Part shown: one piece after another, positions 1-9,035 of the stretch | How positions within the stretch are numbered: the first letter of the stretch is position 1 | Layout: the number at the start of each line of letters is the position of its first letter | Virus record (IMG/VR): IMGVR_UViG_3300048121_001678 | Location: 186,001-250,000 of that record | Origin: a virus | DNA: 64,000 bases | Strand: one strand, 5' to 3' | Notes under the pieces: generated by a model | The model's database searches: none | What the model was told of the DNA's origin: nothing | The model's input: only the letters and a program-made list of their open reading frames with translations | Program-made: the position numbers and the translations under genes

Positions 1-2
1 TT

Positions 3-215
3 TTTCCACGTAATGACTATTCACCTGTTTCAGACAAGTATTCAGCAGAGCACCCTGACGCACTTGCGGATGGTGATGATGAAGGTAGAGGTACCGGAGT
101 ATTCTTAGACATCCATAACTTAGGTGGTGGAACAAGTACTGATATCAACGAAAGAAACGATGATATAAAAATTAATAAGTATAACTACAAAAACGGTTAT
201 AAAGTAGAAGAATAA
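3..215 (+). CDS. C-terminal end of an unknown protein (partial)
   Basis: Only the last 70 codons lie in the window, read from base 3 to the TAA at 213-215. The fragment is hydrophilic and rich in Asp, Gly and Asn (for example VFLDIHNLGGGTSTDINE), with no motif I recognise. Its stop codon shares one base with the next start (TAATG), so it belongs to the same transcript as the following gene. A structural role is possible from context but not shown. Confidence 0.6.
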   Translation, partial: FPRNDYSPVSDKYSAEHPDALADGDDEGRGTGVFLDIHNLGGGTSTDINERNDDIKINKYNYKNGYKVEE

Positions 216-610
216 TGAATTTACAAGATACTCTAAGGTCAGTTCTTTTAGAAGTTGCATCAATGGACGATGTTCAAAATGCAATTAGAAAAAAACAGGT
301 TGTCACTATTTTTTACGATGGTGATGAACCAGGTGGTCGTGGTTTAAGAACCATAGAACCCGTTTGTTTAGGGACCTCAAAATCGGGAAATAGAGTATTA
401 AGAGCGTGGGACATGGAAGGTGCTTCCCACACTGCCAAAATAGGTGAACAACCCTTACCAGGATGGAGACTTTTTAGACTAGATAAGGTTATGACAATTA
501 AACCTACAAATGATTACTTTACATCTCCTAGACCTGGCTATAACTTTAATGGTGATAAGAGTATGACTAACGTCATCATTAACGCACAATTTAATAATAA
601 CGATGAATAA
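215..610 (+). CDS. WYL-like domain protein
   Basis: A 131-residue protein. Residues 25-95 resemble the beta-rich WYL fold: a strand VVTIFYDGD, then RTIEPVCLG, a SKSGNRVLRAW segment and a closing WRLFRLDKV. WYL domains are SH3-like ligand or nucleic acid binding modules, usually regulatory in bacteria; in phages the stand-alone form has no defined role that I know. The N-terminus has a short helix ending SVLLE. The start overlaps the previous stop (TAATG), and the 3' end overlaps the next gene by 8 bases, so it is translationally coupled. The fold assignment is by eye and moderate. Confidence 0.6.
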   Translation: MNLQDTLRSVLLEVASMDDVQNAIRKKQVVTIFYDGDEPGGRGLRTIEPVCLGTSKSGNRVLRAWDMEGASHTAKIGEQPLPGWRLFRLDKVMTIKPTNDYFTSPRPGYNFNGDKSMTNVIINAQFNNNDE

Positions 611-1181
611 CGACTTAATGCAAAAATTGGCAATGTCTAAAAAAATTATGGACGCCTCTGACAATATTAAACCAGGACAATCAGGTGCCGGATTACCTAT
701 GACTGAAAATGTAAATGCGACATATAACATACCGCCAAATATGATTCAACAATCATCACCACAACAAATGTCTCAACCACAACCAGTGACTGAAGATAGA
801 ATTCAAAACTCTAAATTACCTGATGAAATCAAACAATTAATGATGGAACACCCAATCCAACAACCAGGTTTTGGTGCAGGTGGACCAGTACTTTCTAATG
901 ATATTATTGAAGGTGCTCAGAGATTAATGGGTAATAACCAAAAAAGTTCAGTTAACGAAACAAAAACAACAAATAGTGTTGCTACACCAAACTACGATTC
1001 GGACCTCAAACAAATGATTAGGGATGTTGTACGTGACACAGTAAGAGATGTTGTTAGAGAAGAACTACAAAACTCAGGAATGTTAACTGAGAGTGGTGTG
1101 AAAACAAATGAATCATTACAACTTAAAGTGGGTAAACACGTTTTTGAGGGAAAAGTTACTAAAATTAAAAAAGTAAAATAG
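603..1181 (+). CDS. Unknown protein, Gln/Pro-rich with C-terminal helix
   Basis: A 192-residue protein with no recognised domain. Residues about 40-75 are rich in Gln, Pro and Ser and probably disordered. Residues about 135-165 form a charged heptad-like helix (MIRDVVRDTVRDVVREEL), which could mediate oligomerisation. The end is basic (KVTKIKKVK). It overlaps the upstream gene by 8 bases. The 55 bases after it hold no clear terminator. Its place between an unknown gene and a glycosyltransferase gives no functional hint. Confidence 0.6.
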   Translation: MNNDLMQKLAMSKKIMDASDNIKPGQSGAGLPMTENVNATYNIPPNMIQQSSPQQMSQPQPVTEDRIQNSKLPDEIKQLMMEHPIQQPGFGAGGPVLSNDIIEGAQRLMGNNQKSSVNETKTTNSVATPNYDSDLKQMIRDVVRDTVRDVVREELQNSGMLTESGVKTNESLQLKVGKHVFEGKVTKIKKVK

Positions 1182-1236
1182 TCACCCCCTTTTCTTATTA
1201 CTATTTTTATCTTATACTTTTTAATAAATTAAAAGT

Positions 1237-2454
1237 ATGTCAAAGATAAAAGTATTAGTTTTACCATCTGACCGTACAGGTGTTGGTAAATTCCGTTCAG
1301 TAGAACCCCATATATTCCTACAACAATCATATCCTGAAGATTTTCATGTCGATATTGACTATGAACCAAAACTCAACGATTTAGAGTATTGGAAGAACTA
1401 TGATATGGTGGTTTATCATCGCTCTATTGGTCGTAATCCGAGCCAATCGATAGAGATTATTAAGATGTTAAATAGTATGGGTATTGTTACCGTAATGGAT
1501 TTAGATGATTATTGGTTACCAACAAAAGACCACCCCGCACATAATATTGTAAAGCAAAATAAGATACATCTTTCGATTATTGAGAATTTAAAAGTTGCAC
1601 AACACGTCACAACAACAACTACAATTTTTGCAAATGAAATTAAAAAATACAATAAAAGTGTTTTTGTACTACCAAATGCAATTAACCCTAAAGAACCTCA
1701 ATTCATGGAGGAAACAAAACCATCAGACAAATTAAGATTTGGATGGTTAGGTGGGTCATCTCACTTGGAGGACCTAAAACTACTTAAAGGCTCATTCAAT
1801 AGATTAAAATCGGACAAAGATAAATTTAGGTTATTTTTATGTGGGTTTGACATTCGTGGAACTGTAACTGAAATTAACCAACAAACGGGAGAACAAAAAC
1901 AAAGACCTATCAAACCACATGAAACTGTGTGGTCTGAGTACGAAAATATATTCACAGAAAGAGGTTCATTAATCACACCTGAACATAAGGAGTTCTTATC
2001 TAAGTATATCCCTAACGAAATATATACAGGAGAGGAAGAGCCGTTTTATACTCGTATATGGACTGAACCTGTTACTTCATACGCAAAAAACTACTCAAAT
2101 TTTGATGTGTCATTGGCACCACTAAAAAATCATATTTTCAACAGAGTTAAATCACAATTAAAAGTAATTGAGGCAGGTTTTTATAAGAAAGCATTAATTG
2201 CGTCTGATTTAGGCCCATACACAATAGATTTGACACATTCACTTAAAAATGGTAACTTTGTTGATGGTAACGCACTTTTGGTAAAAGAAAGTCGTAACCA
2301 CTCAGACTGGTCAAAATGGATGAAAAAATTAATCAATAACCCATCGTGGGCAGAAGATTTAGGTGAAAGACTATATGAGACAGTATCTAAAAGATATGAC
2401 TTAAATATTGTAACAGAAACAAGAGCACAAATTTACAAAGAATTAGCAAAATGA
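1237..2454 (+). CDS. Glycosyltransferase, GT-B (GT4-like)
   Basis: A 405-residue protein with the two-domain outline of GT-B glycosyltransferases. It has an N-terminal Rossmann-like part (KVLVLPSDRTGVGKFR; DMVVYHRSIG; VMDLDDYW), a linker about residue 145, then a second domain starting LRFGWLGGSSHLEDL. The donor-site region lies near SQLKVIEAGFYKKALIASDLGPY, where the Glu matches the position of the EX7E-type Glu of GT4 enzymes. It would transfer a sugar from an activated nucleotide; the acceptor is unknown. It opens a long sugar-modification run reaching to about 10.6 kb. The next start overlaps its stop (ATGA). Confidence 0.8.
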   Translation: MSKIKVLVLPSDRTGVGKFRSVEPHIFLQQSYPEDFHVDIDYEPKLNDLEYWKNYDMVVYHRSIGRNPSQSIEIIKMLNSMGIVTVMDLDDYWLPTKDHPAHNIVKQNKIHLSIIENLKVAQHVTTTTTIFANEIKKYNKSVFVLPNAINPKEPQFMEETKPSDKLRFGWLGGSSHLEDLKLLKGSFNRLKSDKDKFRLFLCGFDIRGTVTEINQQTGEQKQRPIKPHETVWSEYENIFTERGSLITPEHKEFLSKYIPNEIYTGEEEPFYTRIWTEPVTSYAKNYSNFDVSLAPLKNHIFNRVKSQLKVIEAGFYKKALIASDLGPYTIDLTHSLKNGNFVDGNALLVKESRNHSDWSKWMKKLINNPSWAEDLGERLYETVSKRYDLNIVTETRAQIYKELAK

Positions 2455-3152
2455 TAAACGTACCAAAAACAAAACTACTATTTTTTGATATTGAAACAGT
2501 AGGTATTGAAGAAGATTTTAAAACACTAAAAAAGAACCGACCAGAACTGGCAAAACTTTTTGAGACCTATAAAGGGTGGATTGTTAAACGTTTTCCCGAA
2601 GAGGAGAATAGTACAATTGACGAGATGTTTTATAATAAATCCGCATTAATACCTGAGTTTGCGAAGATAATCGTAGCATCTTTTTCTTTTTATACACCTA
2701 AAGGTGAAATACACACACAAACATTCTCATCAGATGAGGAGGTTGACGTATTAACAGAAATAAAGGGACTACTAAACAAAGTAAGTAAATTAGACTTTTA
2801 CCTATGTGGTCACAATATTAAAAATTTTGACATCCCAATGATTGGGAAGAGAATGTTAATCAATGGAATTAAACCACCATCATTATTACCTCAGTATGAC
2901 ACAAAACCATGGGATATTAAGGCAGTTGATACTATGGAGTTATGGAAATTTGGTAATAACTACTCTATGGCATCCTTAGAACTTATGTGTGTATCTATGG
3001 GTGTTTCATCACCAAAAGAAGGTGAGGTAACAGGAAACATCGTACATCAAACATATTGGGAAACAGGTGGTTTAGACCCGATTGCAAAATATTGTGATGA
3101 AGATGTAGATGTTCTTGCAAAATTAATAGACAAAATATATAACTTAGTATAA
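2451..3152 (+). CDS. DEDD-family 3'-5' exonuclease, PolB-related
   Basis: A 233-residue RNase H-like nuclease. Motif I is LLFFDIETVG (residues 9-18) with the two acidic metal ligands. Motif II is HNIKNFDIPMIGKR with the conserved Asn, Phe and Asp. Motif III is KYCDEDVDVLAKL, where the Tyr-x3-Asp spacing gives the DEDDy type. This arrangement matches the predicted PolB-like exonuclease family in Bacteroidetes and phages. It probably trims DNA 3' ends in replication or repair. It lies in the operon directly before dUTPase, which fits a nucleic acid metabolism pair. Start chosen from the 4-base overlap with the gene before. Confidence 0.8.
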   Translation: MINVPKTKLLFFDIETVGIEEDFKTLKKNRPELAKLFETYKGWIVKRFPEEENSTIDEMFYNKSALIPEFAKIIVASFSFYTPKGEIHTQTFSSDEEVDVLTEIKGLLNKVSKLDFYLCGHNIKNFDIPMIGKRMLINGIKPPSLLPQYDTKPWDIKAVDTMELWKFGNNYSMASLELMCVSMGVSSPKEGEVTGNIVHQTYWETGGLDPIAKYCDEDVDVLAKLIDKIYNLV

Positions 3153-3748
3153 TGGGAAAAATTAAAGATATGACAGAAGGTCTTAGAATGTTAAAAGACC
3201 TAAAAAAAGGATTAGGGGACATTGATATGAATGACCCTCAAAAAATGTTAGATTCAATGGGATTAAACATGGATGAACTTAATAAATCATTTATTGATGC
3301 GTCGTCACCAAAAACAAAATTAAGATACTCATATAAATCAATTAACAAAGAGCCTGAATATGCTTATGATACCGATTCGGGGTTTGATTTAAGGTCAAAC
3401 ATTAAAGTGACTTTAGGTCCATTAGAGAGAACTATGATACCCACAGGTCTTTATTTTGACATACCTGAAGGATATGAAATACAAGTCAGACCTAAGAGTG
3501 GATTAGCAATTAAAAAAGGACTCTCAATGGTTAATACTCCAGGTACTATCGACCAAGGTTACACTGGTGAGGTTAATGTTATCTTAGTAAATTTAAGTAA
3601 TGAAACACACACTATTGAAGTTGGTGATAAAGTAGGTCAGGCGGTTCTTTGTCCTGTGATGGCCGGTAAGTTTGTTGACTTACAAAGGGTTTTAAATGTG
3701 GAAGAAAAAGATAGAGGTAATAACGGATTCGGTTCAACAGGTAATTAA
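3152..3748 (+). CDS. dut: dUTP diphosphatase (trimeric type) with N-terminal extension
   Basis: A 198-residue protein hydrolysing dUTP to dUMP and pyrophosphate, keeping uracil out of phage DNA. All five trimeric dUTPase motifs are present in order: DSGFDLR; RPKSGLAIKKG; NTPGTIDQGYTGEV with the catalytic Asp; GQAVLCP; and RGNNGFGSTG at the C-terminus, the P-loop-like arm that closes over the neighbouring active site. About 55 extra residues precede the catalytic domain (MGKIKDMTEGLRMLKDLKKG, predicted helical), longer than typical bacterial enzymes of about 145-150 residues. The role of that extension is unknown. One-base overlap with the exonuclease stop (TAATG). Confidence 0.93.
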   Translation: MGKIKDMTEGLRMLKDLKKGLGDIDMNDPQKMLDSMGLNMDELNKSFIDASSPKTKLRYSYKSINKEPEYAYDTDSGFDLRSNIKVTLGPLERTMIPTGLYFDIPEGYEIQVRPKSGLAIKKGLSMVNTPGTIDQGYTGEVNVILVNLSNETHTIEVGDKVGQAVLCPVMAGKFVDLQRVLNVEEKDRGNNGFGSTGN

Positions 3749-3749
3749 T

Positions 3750-4136
3750 ATGAATACAGTAAGCCCAACATTACCTGAAGGAATCAAAAATTATCTAATT
3801 GATATCGATGGAACTATAACCGATGATGTACCCAATGAGGAACCTGAAAGAATGATTACTTGTTTACCCTACGAAGGTTCAATAGAAATGATTAATGAGT
3901 GGTATAAAGATGGTCATATAATTACTTTCTTTACTTCTCGTTCTGAAGAACACAGAAAAGTAACTGAAAAGTGGTTTGAAGAACATGGTTATAACTATCA
4001 TAATTTATTGATGAATAAACCACGTGGAGGAAACTATCACTGGATAGATAACCATATCGTTAGAGCGACTCGTTATAATGGTAAATGGACACAATTAAAA
4101 GATAAAGAAACAACAATACAAGTATTTGACGACTAA
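3750..4136 (+). CDS. HAD-superfamily phosphatase
   Basis: A 128-residue protein. HAD motif I is LIDIDGTITDD, with nucleophile and general acid Asp. Motif II is FFTSRSEEH. The conserved Lys lies in MNKPRGGNYHWIDN, just before the acidic motif. Small HAD proteins of this kind dephosphorylate nucleotides, sugars or polynucleotide ends; the substrate is not evident. An upstream ATG at 3696 lies inside dut, but the ATG at 3750, directly after the dut stop, gives a normal HAD N-terminus and is preferred. Confidence 0.75.
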   Translation: MNTVSPTLPEGIKNYLIDIDGTITDDVPNEEPERMITCLPYEGSIEMINEWYKDGHIITFFTSRSEEHRKVTEKWFEEHGYNYHNLLMNKPRGGNYHWIDNHIVRATRYNGKWTQLKDKETTIQVFDD

Positions 4137-6610
4137 TGATAACAATTGGATATAGTACAAAAAAAATAAACCCTGAGTTTAGAGATTACATCGAAAAATC
4201 ATGTGGTGTAAGAGGTGTTGAAGTAATACCTTTTGAAAATCCAGGCTCCCATTCACTTACCGAAGCATATAATATCATTCTTGAGAAATCAAGTAATGAT
4301 ATTGTTGTTTTATGTCATGATGACATCTACTTCGAGAAAAAGAACTGGGGTAACAAAGTGTTGAAACATTTCAAAAGAAATCCTGATTACGGGATTTTAG
4401 GTGTTGCTGGCTCAACTAAATTACCCACATCCGCCAAATGGTGGGAAGAACCTCGAAGAATGAGAGGTATTGTAAATCATGAGCATGAGGGTAAAAAATG
4501 GACATCTAAATATTCAACAAATTTAGGGAATAGAATTGAAGATGTGGTTTTAGTTGATGGGTTGTTTATGGTTCTTAATAAAAATAACATTAAAAAACCA
4601 TTCAACGAAGAGGTTAAGGGGTTCCATATGTATGACGTGGATTTTTGTTTTAGAAACTATATTGAAGAAGTTAAAATTGGTGTCGTTTACGACATTCGAA
4701 TCACTCATCTATCTATTGGTCAAACTAACGAACAATGGGAAAAAAATAGAGAAGAGTTTGCTGAGAGAAATATTAGGTTATTGCCGGTAAGAATAAAAAA
4801 ACATATGGATATTAATTCACCGATAAAAGTTTTAATATCGTCATTATTTTTTAAAACATTTACAGGTTCTGAAATGTATGTCTATGAATTGGCGAAGGAA
4901 CTTATCAAGTTAAATTGTGACGTAACAGTACTTTCAGATATTGATGGTCCACTATCAAAAATTGCGAATAAATATAAAATTAAAACTTTACCACACCACC
5001 AACCACCTGGTTATATTATGGGGGATGGTGTTATTGGTTTTAACACACCACAAGGATTTCATAAAACAGAAAAGGGAAAATTATATCGAAATGGTAATTA
5101 TGATTTTGATATAATTCATGCACAACACAAACCAATAACTGAAAGATTATTACAACTTTACCCTGACCGCCCTAAAGTATCTACGATACATTCTGAGGTT
5201 ATCTCATTAGAAGACCCGGTGATAGATAACACTATAGTTAAGTATATCACAATTAGACCTGAAATAAGTGATAAAATTATAAACCAAAATGGGGTTGAAC
5301 CTAATAAAGTTGAATTAATCTATAACCCATTAGATAATAATAGATTTAACACAAAAAACACTATAGATAAAAATTATATACTTTTTGTCGGTACAATTGA
5401 TTATTTACGAGAAAATACTATCAAAGATATTTCAGAATACGCAAAATCTCAAAGTAAAGAATTGTGGATTGTAGGTGAAAATAAATCTAATTACCTTTCA
5501 GAGTTAACAAAAGAAAACCACGTTAAACATTTTCCCCCGACACACAAAATAGAAAATTTTGTAAAGGAATGTTCTGAAACTGCGGGTATTTTATTAGGAA
5601 GAACTACAATTGAAAGTTGGATGTGTGGTAAACCTTCTTGGATTTATCAAGTGGACGATAAAGGTAGTATACTATCTAAGGAAAGAACTTTACCCCCATC
5701 AGACATCAATAAGTTTTATTCCTCTGAAGTGGCAAAAAAAATTAAGTCTATATATATCGATTCGTTAAATGAATGGGAAAACCTCTTAGACGAAAAAGAT
5801 AAGTTAAATAATGAAAAAATGATTTTTAATGGTAGAAAAATTAAATCTAACAATGTGACTAATTGGGGAGATTTGGTACCATATAAGATTATTAATTCTT
5901 TGTTTGACCACGACATATCAGAAGAAGATGTATTCAATGTCAGACAACCAAATAAAAACTATTCAGTGTACTCAACTGGTAGTGTGATGCATTTCACAAA
6001 AAAAGACAGCGTAGTATGGGGTACCGGATGTATTAAAGAAAATGCAGTTGGAGAAAAACCAAAAAAAGTTTATGCAGTAAGAGGTCCTTTAACCAGACAG
6101 GAACTCCTTAAAAAAGGAATAGAATGTCCTGAAATATACGGTGACCCAGCACTATTGTACCCAATGATTTATAACCCAACTATCGAAAAGAAATATAAAT
6201 GGGGTATCATACCTCATTACATTGAATTTGAATCAGACGAAGACTTAAAGGTCCTAAAAAACTTGGAAAAACAAGGTTTTAAAATTATTGATATCTGCTC
6301 GGGAGAGAAAGAGTTTATCGACCAATTATTAGAAGTTGAAAATGTAATATCTTCAAGTTTACACGGACTAATAGTTGCGGATACATACGGCATACCGAAT
6401 GCGAGAGTCAATATTTCAAATAAATTAATCGGTGGTAATTTTAAGTTTAAGGACTATTGTTTATCTGTTAGTAGAAAAATTGATTTAGGTTATCAATTAA
6501 ATTGTGAAACCACATTAGACGAAATATCGCAGATACATTTTAACACTTCAATAGTATTTGATAAAGATAAATTAATAAAATCAAATCCTTGGAATGTTAG
6601 AAATATCTAA
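4136..6610 (+). CDS. Three-domain fusion: GT2 glycosyltransferase, GT4 glycosyltransferase, polysaccharide pyruvyl transferase
   Basis: An 824-residue protein that reads as three enzymes. Residues 1-220 are GT-A/GT2-like: NDIVVLCHDDIYFEKKNW has the DxD-type motif, and GFHMYDVDFCFR matches the conserved acceptor-side motif. Residues about 232-560 are GT-B/GT4-like (VLISSLFFKTFTGSEMYVYE; ILFVGTIDYLREN; GILLGRTTIESWMCGKPSW). Residues about 610-800 match polysaccharide pyruvyl transferases: YAVRGPLTRQELLKKGI, YGDPALLYP, and NVISSSLHGLIVADTYGIP. Such enzymes add sugars and a ketal-linked pyruvate to surface polysaccharide. No stop or frame break separates the parts. The target (virion protein or host glycan) is unknown. 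Confidence 0.85.
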   Translation: MITIGYSTKKINPEFRDYIEKSCGVRGVEVIPFENPGSHSLTEAYNIILEKSSNDIVVLCHDDIYFEKKNWGNKVLKHFKRNPDYGILGVAGSTKLPTSAKWWEEPRRMRGIVNHEHEGKKWTSKYSTNLGNRIEDVVLVDGLFMVLNKNNIKKPFNEEVKGFHMYDVDFCFRNYIEEVKIGVVYDIRITHLSIGQTNEQWEKNREEFAERNIRLLPVRIKKHMDINSPIKVLISSLFFKTFTGSEMYVYELAKELIKLNCDVTVLSDIDGPLSKIANKYKIKTLPHHQPPGYIMGDGVIGFNTPQGFHKTEKGKLYRNGNYDFDIIHAQHKPITERLLQLYPDRPKVSTIHSEVISLEDPVIDNTIVKYITIRPEISDKIINQNGVEPNKVELIYNPLDNNRFNTKNTIDKNYILFVGTIDYLRENTIKDISEYAKSQSKELWIVGENKSNYLSELTKENHVKHFPPTHKIENFVKECSETAGILLGRTTIESWMCGKPSWIYQVDDKGSILSKERTLPPSDINKFYSSEVAKKIKSIYIDSLNEWENLLDEKDKLNNEKMIFNGRKIKSNNVTNWGDLVPYKIINSLFDHDISEEDVFNVRQPNKNYSVYSTGSVMHFTKKDSVVWGTGCIKENAVGEKPKKVYAVRGPLTRQELLKKGIECPEIYGDPALLYPMIYNPTIEKKYKWGIIPHYIEFESDEDLKVLKNLEKQGFKIIDICSGEKEFIDQLLEVENVISSSLHGLIVADTYGIPNARVNISNKLIGGNFKFKDYCLSVSRKIDLGYQLNCETTLDEISQIHFNTSIVFDKDKLIKSNPWNVRNI

Positions 6611-7235
6611 AGTACCCATAGTTTTACATAGTATGGATTCTTATAGCAAGTTTTGGAATAATTGGTTTTTACTATTTAAAAAATTTTGTATTAACCACGG
6701 TCCGATATTTTTCTTATCTGAAGAAAAAGAACCTGACTTTGTTAGTGATGTGACACATATAAAAACAGGTAAAGGTGAATGGGGAGAGAGACTCATATAT
6801 GGGTTATCTAAAATAGATAGCGATTTAGTTATATATATGCAAGAGGACTTTTGGTGTGTCAATGAATTGATTTTAAATGATACTTACATAAAATTATTTA
6901 AAGATTTAAATATGTCTCAGTTACACATAAAGGGTCTACCAGTCGAAGTTAAACGCCACTTATCCCTTACAAATATTGAGGGTAACTTATATAAATTTAA
7001 CCAAGATTCGAATTACACACAAAACCACCAATTTGGTTTATGGAAAAAAAATAAGTTACTTGATAATATTTTACCATACGAGAATCCTTGGGATAATGAA
7101 ATAAATGGCACAAAAAGACTTAACAAAAACCCTCACAATATCTATATTATTAACCATGAGTGGTACACAACAGTATCAAGGAAAGGTCAATTAATGAAGA
7201 GAGGAAAAGAAATAATAAAAAAATATAATTTATGA
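6594..7235 (+). CDS. Probable glycosyltransferase, GT-A-like
   Basis: A 213-residue protein. VPIVLHSMDSYSKFWNNWF starts like proteins of glycan-biosynthesis islands, and DLVIYMQEDFWCV carries a D/E-rich metal-site-like motif equivalent to the DxD of GT-A enzymes. The C-terminal part is rich in Asn, Trp and His (QFGLWKKN, NHEWYT). It overlaps the fusion gene before by 17 bases and the methyltransferase after by 4, so it is part of one transcript. The enzyme class is inferred from the motif and neighbours, not from a full family match. Confidence 0.6.
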   Translation: MLEISKVPIVLHSMDSYSKFWNNWFLLFKKFCINHGPIFFLSEEKEPDFVSDVTHIKTGKGEWGERLIYGLSKIDSDLVIYMQEDFWCVNELILNDTYIKLFKDLNMSQLHIKGLPVEVKRHLSLTNIEGNLYKFNQDSNYTQNHQFGLWKKNKLLDNILPYENPWDNEINGTKRLNKNPHNIYIINHEWYTTVSRKGQLMKRGKEIIKKYNL

Positions 7236-7798
7236 AACATTTTTATGAGAATTTACATGGCTGGTTTAATAATGGTTATCCAGGTGCGTATGAAAAAATA
7301 TTTACACATTTTAAAACTGAACCAACACATATAGTTGAGTTAGGTGTATGGCAAGGTAAGAGTTCAGCATATTTAGGCGTTGAGTTATTTAATCACGGGT
7401 GGGTTAATGTTAAAGTTGACTTAATAGACCATTTTAATGGTTCTGAAGAACATCAAAACAGTTCGATATGGGATAACTCAAATATATATGATAAAACAGT
7501 TAATAACCTACAACCACTAAAAGGTAAAATTAATTATGAGATAATTAATTTAGATTCTAAAAACGCATCATTAAAATATGAAGATGAAAGCTTAGACTTT
7601 ATTTTTATTGATGCTTCTCATGATTATAAATCTGTTAAAGAGGATATTGAACTATGGTACCCTAAAATTAAAAAAGGTGGTATTATTAGTGGTGACGACT
7701 ACTGCTCCGATTGGAAATCTGTAATACAAGCAGTTGACGAGGCTTTCGGAAAAAGAGTAGTTTTTTTAGAGAATAAACACTGGTGGGTTGAAAAATAA
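7232..7798 (+). CDS. Class I SAM-dependent methyltransferase
   Basis: A 188-residue protein. Motif I is HIVELGVWQGKSSAYLG, the glycine-rich SAM loop. KVDLIDHF gives the acidic residue that binds the ribose. LDFIFIDASHDYKSVKEDI and KKGGIISGDDYC match the later motifs of the Methyltransf_24 type, which is common in sugar and antibiotic clusters. It probably O-methylates a sugar made by its neighbours. It overlaps the preceding gene by 4 bases; the short His-rich N-terminus is usual for this group. Confidence 0.85.
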   Translation: MKHFYENLHGWFNNGYPGAYEKIFTHFKTEPTHIVELGVWQGKSSAYLGVELFNHGWVNVKVDLIDHFNGSEEHQNSSIWDNSNIYDKTVNNLQPLKGKINYEIINLDSKNASLKYEDESLDFIFIDASHDYKSVKEDIELWYPKIKKGGIISGDDYCSDWKSVIQAVDEAFGKRVVFLENKHWWVEK

Positions 7799-7806
7799 AA
7801 ACACTT

Positions 7807-8451
7807 ATGTCTAAAGGAGTTTATAGAAATACCGAAGAGTTTGAGGAAAGATTGTCTCACTATACCGGTGCAAAATATGTTGTAACCGTGGATAATATGA
7901 GTAACGGTTTATTTCTATCACTATATTATGAACATTATGTTAATAAGACGATAAAAACCGATACAATAATAATACCCAATAGAACTTATCCATCAGTCCC
8001 ATGCGAAATAATTCATGCAGGTTTAAAGGTTGGTTGGGACATAGTTGATGGTGAAACGATAACGGGGTCATACCAACTAAAAGGTTCGAATATATGGGAC
8101 TCTGCGTTATCTTTCACGTCTGATATGTATAAACCTAACACACATATGTGTATTTCTTTTACAGGTCCATATAAACACTTTAAATTATCGAAAGGTGGTG
8201 CAATATTAACCGACGATTTAAAGGCATATCATTGGTTTAAAAGGGCCAGATATTCTGGTAGACGAGAATGTTCCTATCATGATGATAATTTAGATATGTT
8301 AGGATGGAACTTTTATATGATGCCTGAGTTATCGGCTAGAGGATTATTACTAATGAATCAATTTTATAATATGGACGGGACTAAAAAACAACAAAAAGAT
8401 TTGACGTTACCTTACCCTGATTTATCAAAATTTAAAATATACCAACAATGA
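7807..8451 (+). CDS. Short DegT/DnrJ-type PLP sugar aminotransferase
   Basis: A 214-residue relative of sugar aminotransferases. The start (NTEEFEERLSHYTGAKYVVT) matches the usual FEEEFAEYLG opening. SFTGPYKHFKLSKGGAILTDD corresponds to the PLP-lysine region. Family members usually have about 370 residues, so the C-terminal small domain is missing and several loops are shortened. No continuation is readable downstream: the stop overlaps the next ATG by 4 bases. It may therefore be a minimised enzyme. With the NeuD-like gene that follows, it suggests synthesis of an N-acylated amino sugar. Confidence 0.7.
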   Translation: MSKGVYRNTEEFEERLSHYTGAKYVVTVDNMSNGLFLSLYYEHYVNKTIKTDTIIIPNRTYPSVPCEIIHAGLKVGWDIVDGETITGSYQLKGSNIWDSALSFTSDMYKPNTHMCISFTGPYKHFKLSKGGAILTDDLKAYHWFKRARYSGRRECSYHDDNLDMLGWNFYMMPELSARGLLLMNQFYNMDGTKKQQKDLTLPYPDLSKFKIYQQ

Positions 8452-9035
8452 AAAAGGCATTAATTGGATATGGTGGTCACGCACGTGAGGTTATGGCTCA
8501 AATGGGTACTAAACTAACGTGTTTTGTGGATGATGAATATGTGACAGAATATACTAAACCTATCTCCGAATTTAATCCTTTAGAATATACCCTAATGGTT
8601 GCAATTGCAGATTCTACCGATAGATTTAATATGATACAAAGACTACCTAAAGAAACTAAATTTTTTACATTTATTCATAAAACTTCACAAATTATAGGTG
8701 ATGATGTAATAATTGGTGAAGGTAGTTTTATTGGTGCTAATTCAATACTAACAACTAATATTAAACTAGGGAAACATACGATACTAAATAGAGGTAATCA
8801 CGTAGGTCACGATACTATTATTGGTGATTATTTTAGTGCGATGCCAGGGGCAATAATATCAGGAAATGTAAACATAGGTAATTGTGTTTATATAGGTACA
8901 AACTCATCTGTTAGGGAAAAAATAAATATAACAAGTAATACTATATTAGGTCTTAATTCTGGTGTAGTAAAAGATATAAGTATTGAAGGAACTTATGGGG
9001 GGTGTCCAGTTAAATTATTAAATTATGGAGAGTAA
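8448..9035 (+). CDS. NeuD/PglD-like sugar O- or N-acyltransferase
   Basis: A 195-residue protein. It has the two parts of this family: an N-terminal Rossmann-like domain (KKALIGYGGHAREVMAQM) and a left-handed beta-helix of hexapeptide repeats (IIGDDVIIGEGSFIGANSIL; GDYFSAMPGAIISGNVNIG). The His in NRGNHVGHDTIIG fits the catalytic position of PglD-type enzymes. It would acylate an amino sugar, fitting the aminotransferase before it, whose stop overlaps its start. Confidence 0.85.
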   Translation: MKKALIGYGGHAREVMAQMGTKLTCFVDDEYVTEYTKPISEFNPLEYTLMVAIADSTDRFNMIQRLPKETKFFTFIHKTSQIIGDDVIIGEGSFIGANSILTTNIKLGKHTILNRGNHVGHDTIIGDYFSAMPGAIISGNVNIGNCVYIGTNSSVREKINITSNTILGLNSGVVKDISIEGTYGGCPVKLLNYGE

